A stretch of DNA of 64,000 nt from Burkholderia sp. WSM2230. Lineage in GTDB: Bacteria > Pseudomonadota > Gammaproteobacteria > Burkholderiales > Burkholderiaceae. This document shows, in pieces, positions 1 to 8,540 of this stretch. The position numbers were made by a program, and so were the translations under genes. The DNA lies in contig NZ_AXAJ01000016.1 of the NCBI RefSeq assembly GCF_000472445.1, positions 60,438-124,437 on the forward strand, read 5' to 3'. How positions within the stretch are numbered: position 1 is the stretch's first letter; each line of letters starts with the position of its first letter. Under the pieces are notes generated by a model. It made no database searches, was not told where the DNA came from, and saw nothing but the letters and a program-made list of their open reading frames with translations.

Positions 1-1137
1 CTCGGCGAGTGGGCCGGCTATGCAGTCGGCTGGCTGTACTGGTTCAAGTCCATGATGACCATCACGCTCGAAGCGATTCTGCTCGGCGCTATTCTGCACG
101 ATTTCCTGCCGTGGCTGCCGGTCTGGGGTGGCGCGCTCTTCATGCTGCTGACGCTGATCGCAAGCAACGCGTATTCCGTGCGCTCGTTCGGCGAGGCCGA
201 GTATTGGCTGTCGTTTGCGAAGATCGCGACAATCGTCATCTTCATGGCGCTCGGCATTTCGATCCTGCTGGGGCTGCAGCCGAACATTCCCGCGCCCGGA
301 CTGGTGAACCTGACGGAGCACGGCGGATTCATGCCGACGGGCATTTCGCCCGTGCTCGCCGGCATCATCGTCGTGATCTTTTCGCTGGGCGGCAGCGAGA
401 TCGCAGCGGTGGCCGCAGGTGAATCGGAGAACCCGCGCAAGAACGTCGTCAAGGCCGTCAAGAGCGTCATCGTGCGTGTGATGGTGTTCTACATCGGCTC
501 GGTGTCGATCCTGATCCTCTGCGTGCCGTGGACCGACAAGGCCAACCTGAAATCGCCATACGTCTCCCTTTTCAGCACGGCCGGCTTCACCGGCGCCGCC
601 ATCGCGATGAAGGTCGTGCTGTTCGTGTCGTTCATGTCGGTGATGAACTCGTTTCTGTTTTCCAACTCGCGCATGCTGTTCTCGCTCAGCCAGCGCGGTC
701 ACGCACCGGCGCTGTTTGCGCGGACCAATTCGAAAGGCGTGCCGATCAATGCGCTCGCCCTGTGCTTCGCGATCTGCGTGATGATCCTGGCCGTCCACTT
801 CGTGAGCGGCGGCGACCTCTTCCTCATGCTGGCGAAGAGCAGCGGCGCGTTCGTCATGATCGTGTGGATCTTCATCATCGTCGCGCACCTCGCTATGCGG
901 CGGCAGACAAAGCAGGAGCGCAGCGATCCATCGGCCTTCAAGGCCTGGTTCTATCCGTATTCGAACTGGGTGGCGCTGCTTGCGCTCGTCGCGGTGCTGG
1001 TTTCGCAAGCGTTCAATCCCGGTTCGCAATTTCAGTTCTGGTTCACGGTGTCGGTGACCCTCGTTGTCGTCGGTTCCTATTTCGCGCGCCGCAAGCGGCC
1101 TTCGTTCGGCGTGGCCACCGGCGTGGATCCGAACTAG
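1..1137 (+). CDS. Amino acid permease, APC family (5' end outside window)
   Basis: Inner-membrane amino-acid/GABA-type proton symporter of the APC superfamily. The reading frame is open from base 1 (LGEWAGYAVGWLYWF), so the start and the first helices lie upstream of the window. What remains is about 378 residues with roughly nine hydrophobic segments. The family-typical stretch GGSEIAAVAAGESENPRK lies near residue 148 of the longest visible ATG-started part, and FSNSRMLFSLSQRGHAP follows downstream. These resemble GabP/AnsP/ProY-type permeases. The substrate cannot be read from the sequence. It ends in a TAG with no clear terminator before the convergent EamA gene. Confidence 0.9.
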   Translation, partial: LGEWAGYAVGWLYWFKSMMTITLEAILLGAILHDFLPWLPVWGGALFMLLTLIASNAYSVRSFGEAEYWLSFAKIATIVIFMALGISILLGLQPNIPAPGLVNLTEHGGFMPTGISPVLAGIIVVIFSLGGSEIAAVAAGESENPRKNVVKAVKSVIVRVMVFYIGSVSILILCVPWTDKANLKSPYVSLFSTAGFTGAAIAMKVVLFVSFMSVMNSFLFSNSRMLFSLSQRGHAPALFARTNSKGVPINALALCFAICVMILAVHFVSGGDLFLMLAKSSGAFVMIVWIFIIVAHLAMRRQTKQERSDPSAFKAWFYPYSNWVALLALVAVLVSQAFNPGSQFQFWFTVSVTLVVVGSYFARRKRPSFGVATGVDPN

Positions 1138-1304
1138 TTGGAAGGCCGCGCGACTCGCGTTTTGCATCCGGCGTCGTGCTCGACGGCCAGCGCCTTTCCG
1201 CAGAACGCCGCCGTCACACATGCTCGCGCGGGGTGGCCCAATGCCTGCACCACGGCCGTTTCGAACAGATTGATCAACAAGCGCCGTGTTCCAAGGCTTC
1301 CCGA

Positions 1305-2366
1305 TCAATGCGAGTGACGATGGTGAATATCCGGAAAATGCGCGTGCGTATGAGTGATCGGCATATGAACGTGCGGATGTGCGTGCGGCTCCGTTCCATC
1401 CCAATCGAAATCGTGCTCATGCTGATGGTGCTCGTCATGACGATGCCGGTGCGTGTGCGCCAACTGTTCGTGCGTATGACGGTGTTCGTGGCGTTCCCGC
1501 AGATGCAGCCAGACGCCAATGCCCATGAGTAGAGCGGCACACCAGAACAGAATGGACGGCATCTCCGGCCACAAGACCACTGACAGCGCGACGCCAAAAA
1601 GCGGTGCGACGGAAAAGTAGGCGCCCGTCCTGGCAGTGCCCAGATTGCGCAACGCAATGACGAAAAGCACGAGACTCACGCCGTATCCGGCGAATCCCGT
1701 CACCATCGCCGACACCATGTGCAACGCGTCCGGGAACCGGTCGCCCATCAGATGAGCGATACCAAGATTGACGACGCCTGCTACCAGCCCCTTCAGACAT
1801 GCGATGACGGTGGCGTCGTTGGTCGAGACCTTGCGCGTGAGGTTGTTGTCGATTGCCCAGCATAGGCAGGCACCCGCAACCAGTATGGCGCCCGCGGGAA
1901 TTCCGTTAGCGCCGGGCTGCCACGAAAGCAGCACGCCGCCTGCCACGATCGCGACCATGCCAAGAAACACCTGATAGTCGACGTTTTCGCGGAATACGAC
2001 CCACGCGATGACGGCCGTGAACACGCCCTCCAGATTCAGCAGCAGTGAACCCGTTGCCGCGGGCGTACTGGCCAGACCGAGCATCAGCAGCGCGGGACCC
2101 GCAATGCCGCCCGCGAGGATCGCACCCGCCAGCCAGGGCACTTCGGCCATCTGAATGCGGCCTTCATCTTTTCTCTGCTGTGCGCTGCGGCGAAAATGCC
2201 GGATCAGCAGCGTCAGCGCGAGCCCGACTCCGCTGCCCAGGTAGAACAGCCCCGCCACCATGAAAGGCGACAATGTTCCCAGCAAAATCTTGGCAAGTGG
2301 CGTGGTCGCGCCAAACAGGGCGGCGGCAAACAACGCAGTGAAAGCTGCATTCAAACGAGCGGTCAT
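1305..2366 (-). CDS. DMT/EamA-family transporter with His-rich C-terminal tail
   Basis: Ten-helix drug/metabolite transporter with two EamA repeats (about residues 5-145 and 160-285), ending in a cytosolic tail of about 65 residues extremely rich in histidine (HEHRHTHEQLAHTHRHRHDE, then further HPHVH and THTHAHF runs). Most EamA proteins lack such a tail. His-rich segments are typical of Ni/Co/Zn exporters such as RcnA and CDF proteins. The gene is divergent from a remnant of an RcnR-type Ni/Co repressor about 110 bp away, so I infer metal efflux, probably nickel or cobalt. The ATG at 2366 is preferred over an upstream in-frame TTG at 2381. The EamA family call is firm; the metal substrate is inference. 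Confidence 0.85.
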   Translation of the reverse strand: MTARLNAAFTALFAAALFGATTPLAKILLGTLSPFMVAGLFYLGSGVGLALTLLIRHFRRSAQQRKDEGRIQMAEVPWLAGAILAGGIAGPALLMLGLASTPAATGSLLLNLEGVFTAVIAWVVFRENVDYQVFLGMVAIVAGGVLLSWQPGANGIPAGAILVAGACLCWAIDNNLTRKVSTNDATVIACLKGLVAGVVNLGIAHLMGDRFPDALHMVSAMVTGFAGYGVSLVLFVIALRNLGTARTGAYFSVAPLFGVALSVVLWPEMPSILFWCAALLMGIGVWLHLRERHEHRHTHEQLAHTHRHRHDEHHQHEHDFDWDGTEPHAHPHVHMPITHTHAHFPDIHHRHSH

Positions 2367-2424
2367 GAGGTGTTCCGGCAAAAGCGGCTCAAAAAACCAA
2401 GAATAGGCGACAGACGGAAAAAGG

Positions 2425-2475
2425 GCTCTAGTTTATGTTAGCGTCCCCCTACCCTATATAGCCGGGAGCTTACGG
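2425..2475. promoter_or_regulatory. Candidate RcnR/CsoR-type operator and divergent promoter region
   Basis: Between the EamA gene and the RcnR remnant lies a C tract flanked by A/T-rich bases (GCGTCCCCCTACCCTATATAG, roughly 2440-2460). RcnR/DmeR/CsoR-type operators are known to be G/C tracts flanked by A/T inverted repeats, which this resembles. It is only a visual match, and no second copy was identified. Confidence 0.35.
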
Positions 2476-2634
2476 GTGAGCCATACGATTCGCGAGAAAC
2501 AGAATCTGCTCGATCGTGTGCGTCGCATCAAGGACCAGGTGGAAGCTATTGAGCGCGCGCTCGAGCAGGAAGGCGGCTGCAATGATGTGCTGCAGTTGAT
2601 CACGAGCTGCCGCGGAGCGATGAACGGTCTGCTG
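2476..2634 (+). pseudogene. rcnR: RcnR-type metal-responsive repressor, N-terminal 53 codons only
   Basis: GTG start with GGGAG upstream. The first 53 residues (MSHTIREKQNLLDRVRRIKD onward, ending CRGAMNGLL) align closely from memory with E. coli RcnR, including the metal ligands His3 and Cys35. After residue 53 the homology stops, so helix 2/3 and the ligands equivalent to His60 and His64 are gone. The frame runs on to a stop at 2970 through unrelated sequence, because a D-threonine-aldolase-like fragment follows in another frame. A normal RcnR is about 90 residues. A working sensor is unlikely. It diverges from the His-tailed EamA transporter, its probable target. Confidence 0.8.
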
Positions 2635-2635
2635 G

Positions 2636-2944
2636 GCGGGCTGGATGGCAATGAGCCGCGACCGCGGCACGCAGCGTCAGAAACAGGACTTTGGTTACAG
2701 ATTGGTCTGTCTGGAAAACGGCGAGGTGCTGCGCGAGTACATGATGAGTGGCGCGAACCAGGAGCACGGCATCATTTCCCGAACCGGCACACCAGACCAC
2801 GAGATCGAGAAGCGGCTTCCAATTGGGACGCGTCTACGCATCCTGCCCAACCATGCATGTGCTACAGGAGCGCAGCATCCGGCCTATCAGGCGGTGAATA
2901 CGGACGGCAGTGTCGAGACCTGGCCGCGGTTTTACCGCTGGTGA
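2636..2944 (+). pseudogene. D-threonine aldolase/DSD1-like PLP enzyme, C-terminal fragment
   Basis: In the +1 frame relative to the RcnR remnant, about 102 codons encode the C-terminal beta domain of a DSD1/D-threonine-aldolase-type PLP enzyme. SRDRGTQRQKQDFGYRLV, then RILPNHACATGAQHPAY (metal-binding His and Cys of the family) and a final WPRFYRW. A full-length enzyme is about 370-380 residues, so the N-terminal alanine-racemase-like barrel with the PLP lysine is absent. The fragment starts abruptly at the RcnR break, consistent with one deletion that fused two genes. It is probably non-functional. Confidence 0.75.
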
Positions 2945-3048
2945 GGCGAACGCATGAGAGCCCTGCTTGATCGTTAGCTCAGAAGCGAAGTGAGGTGCCA
3001 CGAAGTCCTACGCTTCAGTACTATTTCCGGCGACATCGAACGCAGTTT

Positions 3049-3903
3049 CTAGCCCGAACTCAGTTCCTGTTGTCGCCGCAATCGTTCGTCTTCTTCAAGG
3101 CGTGTCGCTTCGATCTCCTGCAGCACACCATCGAGATCGACAGGCCGCGCGTCGACTTCTATGCGGCCCGTCAATTCGGCGTCCACATGCAGCCGCCCCG
3201 CTTCGAACAGAGTCCAGATCTCGGCACCATAACTTGCGGTGAGTAGTTGTGGTGCGAATCGTCCGAAGTACGCGGCCAGGTTGTCGACGTCACGCTTGAG
3301 CATGGAGGCCGCATCGTTGTTGCCGGCTGCGTCAACGGCTTGTGGCAAATCGATGATAACCGGCCCATCCGCTGCCAGCAGAATGTTGTATTCGGACAGG
3401 TCGCCGTGTATCACCCCCGCGCAGAGCATCCGCACCACCTGGTTGAGCAGCAGCGCGTGCAGTTCAAGCGCGCGTGATTCAGTCAGATCGACGTCGTTCA
3501 GGCGTGGCGCGACATCGCCCAGCGCGTCGACGACGAGTTCCATCAGCAACACGCCATCTGTACAGATATAGGGCTGCGGCACGCGCACGCCTGCGTTCGC
3601 GAGCCGGAACAGCGCGTCGACTTCGGCGTTCTGCCATGACGCTTCCTGCATCTGACGGCCGTAGCGCGTGCCCTTTTCCATCGCACGCGCCTGCCGGCTG
3701 TTCTTGACCTTGCGGCCGTCGCGATACGACGCGGCCTGGCGAAAGCTGCGCTGCTTCGCGTCCTTGTAGACCTTTGCGCAACGCGTCGAGTCGCCGCTGC
3801 GCACGACGTAGACCGTCGCCTCTTTACCGCTCATCAACTGGCCGACAACTTCGTCGATGAGCCCTTCTTCGAGGAGTGGCGCGAGCCGTTTGGGTATTTT
3901 CAT
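3049..3903 (-). CDS. RIO1-like atypical serine/threonine kinase
   Basis: Soluble 284-residue protein of the bacterial RIO1-like kinase family. Visible motifs are a short ATP loop (SGKEATVYVV, residues 25-34), a candidate ATP lysine (Lys44 in CAKVYK), the catalytic loop HGDLSEYNIL (His166, Asp168, Asn173) and the metal-binding segment IIDLPQAV (Asp185). The C-terminal 30 residues are charged and probably helical. Archaeal and eukaryotic RIO proteins act in ribosome maturation; the bacterial targets are not established. It starts at an ATG with no operon partner and ends just after the D-TA fragment, convergent with it. Confidence 0.88.
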   Translation of the reverse strand: MKIPKRLAPLLEEGLIDEVVGQLMSGKEATVYVVRSGDSTRCAKVYKDAKQRSFRQAASYRDGRKVKNSRQARAMEKGTRYGRQMQEASWQNAEVDALFRLANAGVRVPQPYICTDGVLLMELVVDALGDVAPRLNDVDLTESRALELHALLLNQVVRMLCAGVIHGDLSEYNILLAADGPVIIDLPQAVDAAGNNDAASMLKRDVDNLAAYFGRFAPQLLTASYGAEIWTLFEAGRLHVDAELTGRIEVDARPVDLDGVLQEIEATRLEEDERLRRQQELSSG

Positions 3904-4048
3904 GCAACCGCCAGGTGCGGCTCATAGCGCGTACATTCCACGTGCGTGGATGACGAATGCCCCACTGAGCTATGGGCGAATGACGAACCGATGAGACGGG
4001 CGCCCGATGGCGCCGCGCGTAAGCTTGCTGCGGGGGAAACGGATGAGG

Positions 4049-4355
4049 TCATGCCGGATTATAAGGGAAGCGGGGATGAACAGTGCGGTCGGCCATGTCA
4101 GACCCGCGGTCCACGCAATCGAACAACCTCCTGACCAGATCCTCCTTATCCAGTTGCTCGACCCACCAATCCAACGCGTGCCCGCATTTATCCTCGCGCC
4201 ACGCGAGATAACATCGCGTATGCTCGCGCACGCCGGTGACGCGTTTCCGCCGCGCGCGGCGGCTCGCCGACCGCGCCCACGGCCAGATCGGCGCGCCGCG
4301 TGATCAGTGCATCCCACACGCCGCCAGGCACCTCGGTCGAGAAGCGCAGCCGCGT
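4049..4355 (-). pseudogene. LysR-family regulator remnant
   Basis: Two pieces of a LysR substrate-binding domain survive in different frames. About 4260-4355 encodes RLRFSTEVPGGVWDALITRR followed by ADLAVGAVGEPP, typical of the first lobe. About 4052-4231 encodes the C-terminal end (CYLAWREDKCGHALDWWVEQ, then LDKEDLVRRL). The HTH domain and the centre are missing and the pieces are out of frame, so the gene is dead. It lies directly downstream of the porin. Confidence 0.6.
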
Positions 4356-4377
4356 TGCGGAAGTCCGCTGCGAAAGC

Positions 4378-5526
4378 TTAGAACGAATGACGCATACCGA
4401 TACGCACGTCGGCCTGCGTGCTGGTGGACGACGGCGTAAAGCTATAGCCAATCACCGCATTCACGCCATCCGATGCGCGGAGGTAATCGCCGGAGATGTA
4501 CACGTCCGTACGTTTGGACAACAGGTAGTGAAGCCCGAGCGAGCCCTGGTTCCAGTGGTTGCCTTCAAACCGCGTGTGCTGATAGCCGCCGTAGAGCATC
4601 AACGCCGGTGTGAAAGTATACGAAGCGCCGCCTTCATATACCTGCATATGCGACGTTTGGCCGAGGCCCTTGATTGTCGTGTAAGTGAAGTTGCCGCTCA
4701 GCATCACATTGCCGATCGTGTAGGCGGCGCCGACCGCAAACGCGCCCTGCTTGTCGACTGGAAACGAAGTCGAGCTGTACAGATCTGTTACCGCCCCGGT
4801 TGCAGGATCGACAGAAACGGTCGGTCTGCCGAGGAAAGTACGCGTGCCGATCATCGCGTACGGATCGAATGCGTAAATGCCGAACGGATTGTTCAACTGC
4901 GTATAGGCGGCGCCCATGTTGAAGGGACCATGCTCATAACGCGCACCCACACTCCATGCGCTCTTCTGATGGAAGTCGCCCGCCGTGTTGCCGAACGAGT
5001 ACATGCCACCGAAAGAAAAGCCCGATATATCGTTGGAGAGGAACTTGACGGAATTGGGCAGCCGGTCGCCGTTCATGCGGTCGAAGTCGCCCTGGTGGAT
5101 CGCGTAGCCGCTCGCCCACGCGGAAATGTTGTACAGGTAGGCGAATTCTTCGGTCATGTCGAGCTGATTACCAAACGACAAGGTACCCCAACTGTTCTTC
5201 AGTCCGACATACGCCTGGCGGCCGAATTCCGCACCACCGAATCCCAACTGCCCATTACCCAGGTGGAAACCCGACTCCAGTACGAATACCGCCTGCAAGC
5301 CGCCGCCGAGATCCTCGGTGCCTTTGAAGCCGATACGGTTGCCGTATGAAATGCCGTCGTCGAACTTGACCTGGTGTGAGCCACCGGCATTATTCACGTA
5401 GGTGATGCCGGCATCCACAATGCCGTACAGTGTGACGCTGCTTTGTGCGTGGACAGCCGTGGGCGCAAATGCGGCGCTCGCTGCAATAGCGAGTCCCGAA
5501 AGACTGACGGTATTTCTCTTCTTCAT
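4378..5526 (-). CDS. Gram-negative porin (Burkholderia OmpC type)
   Basis: Outer-membrane trimeric porin of 382 residues, within the usual range for Burkholderiales porins. It has an N-terminal signal peptide (MKKRNTVSLSGLAIAASAAF, cleaved after AVHA) and a mature start QSSVTLYGIVDAGITYVNN, which is diagnostic of the family. Alternating beta-strand patterns follow, and the last residue is the Phe needed for outer-membrane insertion (RIGMRHSF). The ATG at 5526 is chosen because it is preceded by GGGGAGAA and opens the signal peptide; an in-frame ATG at 5556 is upstream of that site. Pore specificity is unknown. Confidence 0.95.
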   Translation of the reverse strand: MKKRNTVSLSGLAIAASAAFAPTAVHAQSSVTLYGIVDAGITYVNNAGGSHQVKFDDGISYGNRIGFKGTEDLGGGLQAVFVLESGFHLGNGQLGFGGAEFGRQAYVGLKNSWGTLSFGNQLDMTEEFAYLYNISAWASGYAIHQGDFDRMNGDRLPNSVKFLSNDISGFSFGGMYSFGNTAGDFHQKSAWSVGARYEHGPFNMGAAYTQLNNPFGIYAFDPYAMIGTRTFLGRPTVSVDPATGAVTDLYSSTSFPVDKQGAFAVGAAYTIGNVMLSGNFTYTTIKGLGQTSHMQVYEGGASYTFTPALMLYGGYQHTRFEGNHWNQGSLGLHYLLSKRTDVYISGDYLRASDGVNAVIGYSFTPSSTSTQADVRIGMRHSF

Positions 5527-5792
5527 CTGATTCTCCCCTGCTCTGTGACTGCGCAATTCGTTGGATGAAGCGATCCCTGCCGCGCTGTTGTGAGGCGCGC
5601 GGCATTTCTCGCGGGACGGGCAGTTCGAAACCGGCTGAGACCGGTCAATGGAGCCTGGCTTTTACTTGTCGTGCATAAAATTCCGCCAGGCTGGGCATCG
5701 ACGAGTCAAGAATACGGGTCCAGATTTACGGCGAATCGATCGGATGCGACATGAATCTGTCGCCTCGCGACCTTACGATTGCAATTGCCTTT

Positions 5793-6746
5793 TTATTTCA
5801 CGCCAAGGGCAGTCTGAACGGCTTGCAAGCCATTGCCGCCGCTCGCCGTGCTCACGCCGTCAAGCCACGATTTGAGTAGATCGGGATGACGCTTGAGCGC
5901 TTCGGTTGCGGCGACATCGACACTGGTCTTCTTTTCGAGTACTTCGGTAATCACGCCGTTTTCCAGGTCGACGTTAAAAGTAAGCTGCCTGAAGAGACGG
6001 CCCACGTTCGGACACTGCTCCGCATAGCCGGTGCGTGCCACGGTATTGACGGTGGCGCCGCCGTAGTTCGGGCCGAAGTACTTGTCGCCTCCGTCCAGAT
6101 ACGTCAGTTTGAATTTGGTGTTCATCACATGCGGCTCCCACGCGAGAAAGACAATCCACTTTTTCTCGCGCACGGCACGCTCCACTTGCGTCAGCATGCC
6201 GGTCTCGCTCGATTCCACGACCTTCCAGCTGTCGAGTCCGAACGCCTTGTCGTCCACCATCTTCTTGATGTTCTGATTCGCCGGCGCGCCCGGTTCAATG
6301 CCGTAGATCTTGCTGTCGAACTTATCGGCATTCTTCGCGAGGTCGGCGAACGAGTGGACGCCTGCGGCCGCCACGTAGTCGGGCACCGCCAGTGTGAACT
6401 TGGCGTTGCTCAGGTTCGGATGAACGACCACGATCGACTTCTCCTCCTCGAAAGGTTTTACGACCGGCGCCTGCGCGGGCATCCAGTTGCCCAGAAACAC
6501 GTCGATCTGCCCTTTTTTCAGGCCCTGATACGTAATGGGCACCGACAGATTCGCCACCTTCTGCTTATAGCCGAGCGCTTTCAGCACGACGCCGGTCATC
6601 GCATTCGTTGCGTCGATATCGGTCCATCCGGGCCCTGCCATATTGACCTGCATGCACGATTGCGGCTCGGCGGCCGATGCAAAACTCGCGGCCGCGCATA
6701 GCAGCGCTACGCCGGATATCGCCTGTTTGAATAGCTTGTTCATCAT
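5793..6746 (-). CDS. choX: Choline ABC transporter periplasmic binding protein (ChoX-like, orphan)
   Basis: Secreted solute-binding protein of the OpuAC/ChoX family, 317 residues, with signal peptide MNKLFKQAISGVALLCAAAS cleaved near FASA. The aromatic cage known from Sinorhizobium ChoX is recognisable: Trp/Asp in GWTDI, Trp in FLGNWMP, Tyr in PDYVA and Trp in LAWEPHVM, all of which pack around the trimethylammonium group. It follows betC by 64 bp on the same strand, so the pair is probably one operon that frees and captures choline. There is no permease next to it; ChoV-ChoW about 38 kb away is the likely partner. AGGAAG precedes the chosen ATG. Confidence 0.9.
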   Translation of the reverse strand: MMNKLFKQAISGVALLCAAASFASAAEPQSCMQVNMAGPGWTDIDATNAMTGVVLKALGYKQKVANLSVPITYQGLKKGQIDVFLGNWMPAQAPVVKPFEEEKSIVVVHPNLSNAKFTLAVPDYVAAAGVHSFADLAKNADKFDSKIYGIEPGAPANQNIKKMVDDKAFGLDSWKVVESSETGMLTQVERAVREKKWIVFLAWEPHVMNTKFKLTYLDGGDKYFGPNYGGATVNTVARTGYAEQCPNVGRLFRQLTFNVDLENGVITEVLEKKTSVDVAATEALKRHPDLLKSWLDGVSTASGGNGLQAVQTALGVK

Positions 6747-6810
6747 CGCGGCTTCCTGTGGGTGGGTGAATCGTGAGCGTGTATGGGACGCGGCTGTCCT
6801 GTGGAACCGA

Positions 6811-8349
6811 TCAGTGCGCGACAGCTGGAAAGCGCGCCATGGCCTCCAGCGTATCGAGGTCGATGTGATTGCGCATGTAACGCTGGCTAGCATCGACCAA
6901 TGGCTGCCAGTCCCACGACGCAACCGCGCCTTGCGTGGTCGCAGCAAAATGAAAGCGGCGGCGGCGCTGGCTTTCGAGCACCTGCTTGTGCAGCGCGGCG
7001 AGATCCCAGCGAGCGGCAATTTCGTTGCGGAACGCTTCGACTTCGGTGGCGTATTCAGCTTTGAACGCGAGATTCACGCGCTCGAGCGGATCGGCTTGCA
7101 CGTCGTAGAGCTGGTCGGGGTCAGCCGGCGTGTGAATGAACTTGAAGCGCCGGCGCCGAAGCATCACGATCGGCGCAATTGCACCTTCAGCAAGGTACTC
7201 GCCGATGGCTTCATCATGACCACCGTGCGCGCCCTGAAGATGCGGCACGAGACTATGTCCGTCGAGCGAATCGGGCCATGCCGACGGCGTTTCACCGCGC
7301 GCCAGTTCGACGAGTGTGGGCAGCAGGTCGAGATGCGACACCGAAGCCTGCACGCGATGCGCGTCGAATTGCTGCGGTGCATGCACGATCAACGGCACCC
7401 GGCAACCGCCTTCGAAGAACGTCATCTTGTACCAGAGTCCTCGCTCGCCGAGCATTTCACCATGATCGGAAGTGACGACGATGATCGTATCGTTCGCAAG
7501 CCCCGCCTGCTCAAGCGCTTCGAGAATCGCGCCGAACTGATCGTCGACATAGGAGATTGCCCCGTAATAGGCGCGGCGTGCATTGCGGATCTGCTGCTCC
7601 GTGGGCGGCGTGCGATCGGCTTCGCAAACGTGGCGTAAGCGCTGCGAATGCGGATCGGCTTCGTCGAATGAATCGCGATGCCTGGGCATGTCGATATCTT
7701 CGTCCTCGTACATGTCCCAGTACTTTTGCGGAATTGCGTACGGGTCGTGCGGATGCGTCAGCGAGGCGACCATGCAGAACGGCCGTGCGTCCTTTCCGGC
7801 ATGACGTTCCCGCGCGATGTCGAAGAGCTTCTGGCGCGTCGTGAACGTCACTTCATCGTCGAAATCCAACTGGTTCGTGCGCACGCATGGGCCCGCGTCG
7901 ATCACGGAGCTCATGTTGTGATACCACGTAGGGCGCGTTTGAAAGTCTTCCCAGTTCGGCGTCCAGCCGAAGTCCGCAGGATAAATGTCGGTAGTGAGGC
8001 GCTCTTCGAAACCATGCAACTGATCCGCGCCGCAAAAATGCATCTTGCCGGAGAGGATCGTGCGGTACCCTTCGGCACGCAGGTAATGCGCGAATGTCAG
8101 CGTTTGCGACGGAAATTCCGCTGCATTGTCATAGGCGCCGATTGCAGACGGCAGCTTGCCCGAAAGAAACGAAAAGCGCGACGGCGCGCACAGAGGGCTC
8201 GCGCAATAAGCGGAATCGAAAACCACGCCCTGCCTCGCCAGACGGTCGAGGTTCGGCGTTCTGGTCAGCTGGTGTCCGTACGCGGCGAGCGCGAAGGGGG
8301 TCATCTGGTCGGCCATCAGAATGAGAATATTCTTTTTGCTGTCAAGCAT
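6811..8349 (-). CDS. betC: Choline-sulfatase
   Basis: Hydrolyses choline-O-sulfate to choline and sulfate. The 512-residue sulfatase has the signature CAPSR at residues 54-58, whose Cys becomes formylglycine. The N-terminal metal site is NILILMADQM, and a second histidine/lysine block (LSGKMHFCG) and TSDHGEMLGERGLWYK follow. The C-terminal extension (FHFAATTQGAVASWDWQPL) is typical of BetC rather than of arylsulfatases. There is no signal peptide, so it acts in the cytoplasm. It is the first gene of an operon with choX and is divergent from a LysR regulator 191 bp away, as in other choline-sulfate loci. Confidence 0.95.
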   Translation of the reverse strand: MLDSKKNILILMADQMTPFALAAYGHQLTRTPNLDRLARQGVVFDSAYCASPLCAPSRFSFLSGKLPSAIGAYDNAAEFPSQTLTFAHYLRAEGYRTILSGKMHFCGADQLHGFEERLTTDIYPADFGWTPNWEDFQTRPTWYHNMSSVIDAGPCVRTNQLDFDDEVTFTTRQKLFDIARERHAGKDARPFCMVASLTHPHDPYAIPQKYWDMYEDEDIDMPRHRDSFDEADPHSQRLRHVCEADRTPPTEQQIRNARRAYYGAISYVDDQFGAILEALEQAGLANDTIIVVTSDHGEMLGERGLWYKMTFFEGGCRVPLIVHAPQQFDAHRVQASVSHLDLLPTLVELARGETPSAWPDSLDGHSLVPHLQGAHGGHDEAIGEYLAEGAIAPIVMLRRRRFKFIHTPADPDQLYDVQADPLERVNLAFKAEYATEVEAFRNEIAARWDLAALHKQVLESQRRRRFHFAATTQGAVASWDWQPLVDASQRYMRNHIDLDTLEAMARFPAVAH

Positions 8350-8540
8350 TGGAGCGCGCCTCGAATAAAATCATGAATGTCAGTGCAAGTACTCGTGCCG
8401 GTGCGACTGCAACGGGAACCGCAATCGCTCACGCTGTTGAATGCGAAGCCAGCGGCTCGTGCCCGGCATGAACATCACTATTGCCGGTCAATTTGGCACT
8501 GTGAAGACGGCAATTCGTTATGTGGCTATAAGGGGGCGTT
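8350..8540. promoter_or_regulatory. Divergent betC / LysR control region
   Basis: This 191 bp region between two divergent starts must hold promoters for betC-choX and for the LysR gene. LysR proteins generally bind such regions at T-N11-A sites. Several loose matches exist, but none stands out enough to place an operator. Confidence 0.5.

Noticed and set aside
2425..2475. Nickel or cobalt riboswitch ahead of the EamA gene
   Set aside because: Too short for a known NiCo riboswitch and none of its conserved motifs were recognised; a protein operator is more plausible.
4300..5349. Long open frame on the plus strand opposite the porin
   Set aside because: The porin on the minus strand has a signal peptide and family motifs; the plus-strand product is Arg/Val-rich without any domain, as expected for an antisense shadow in high-GC DNA.
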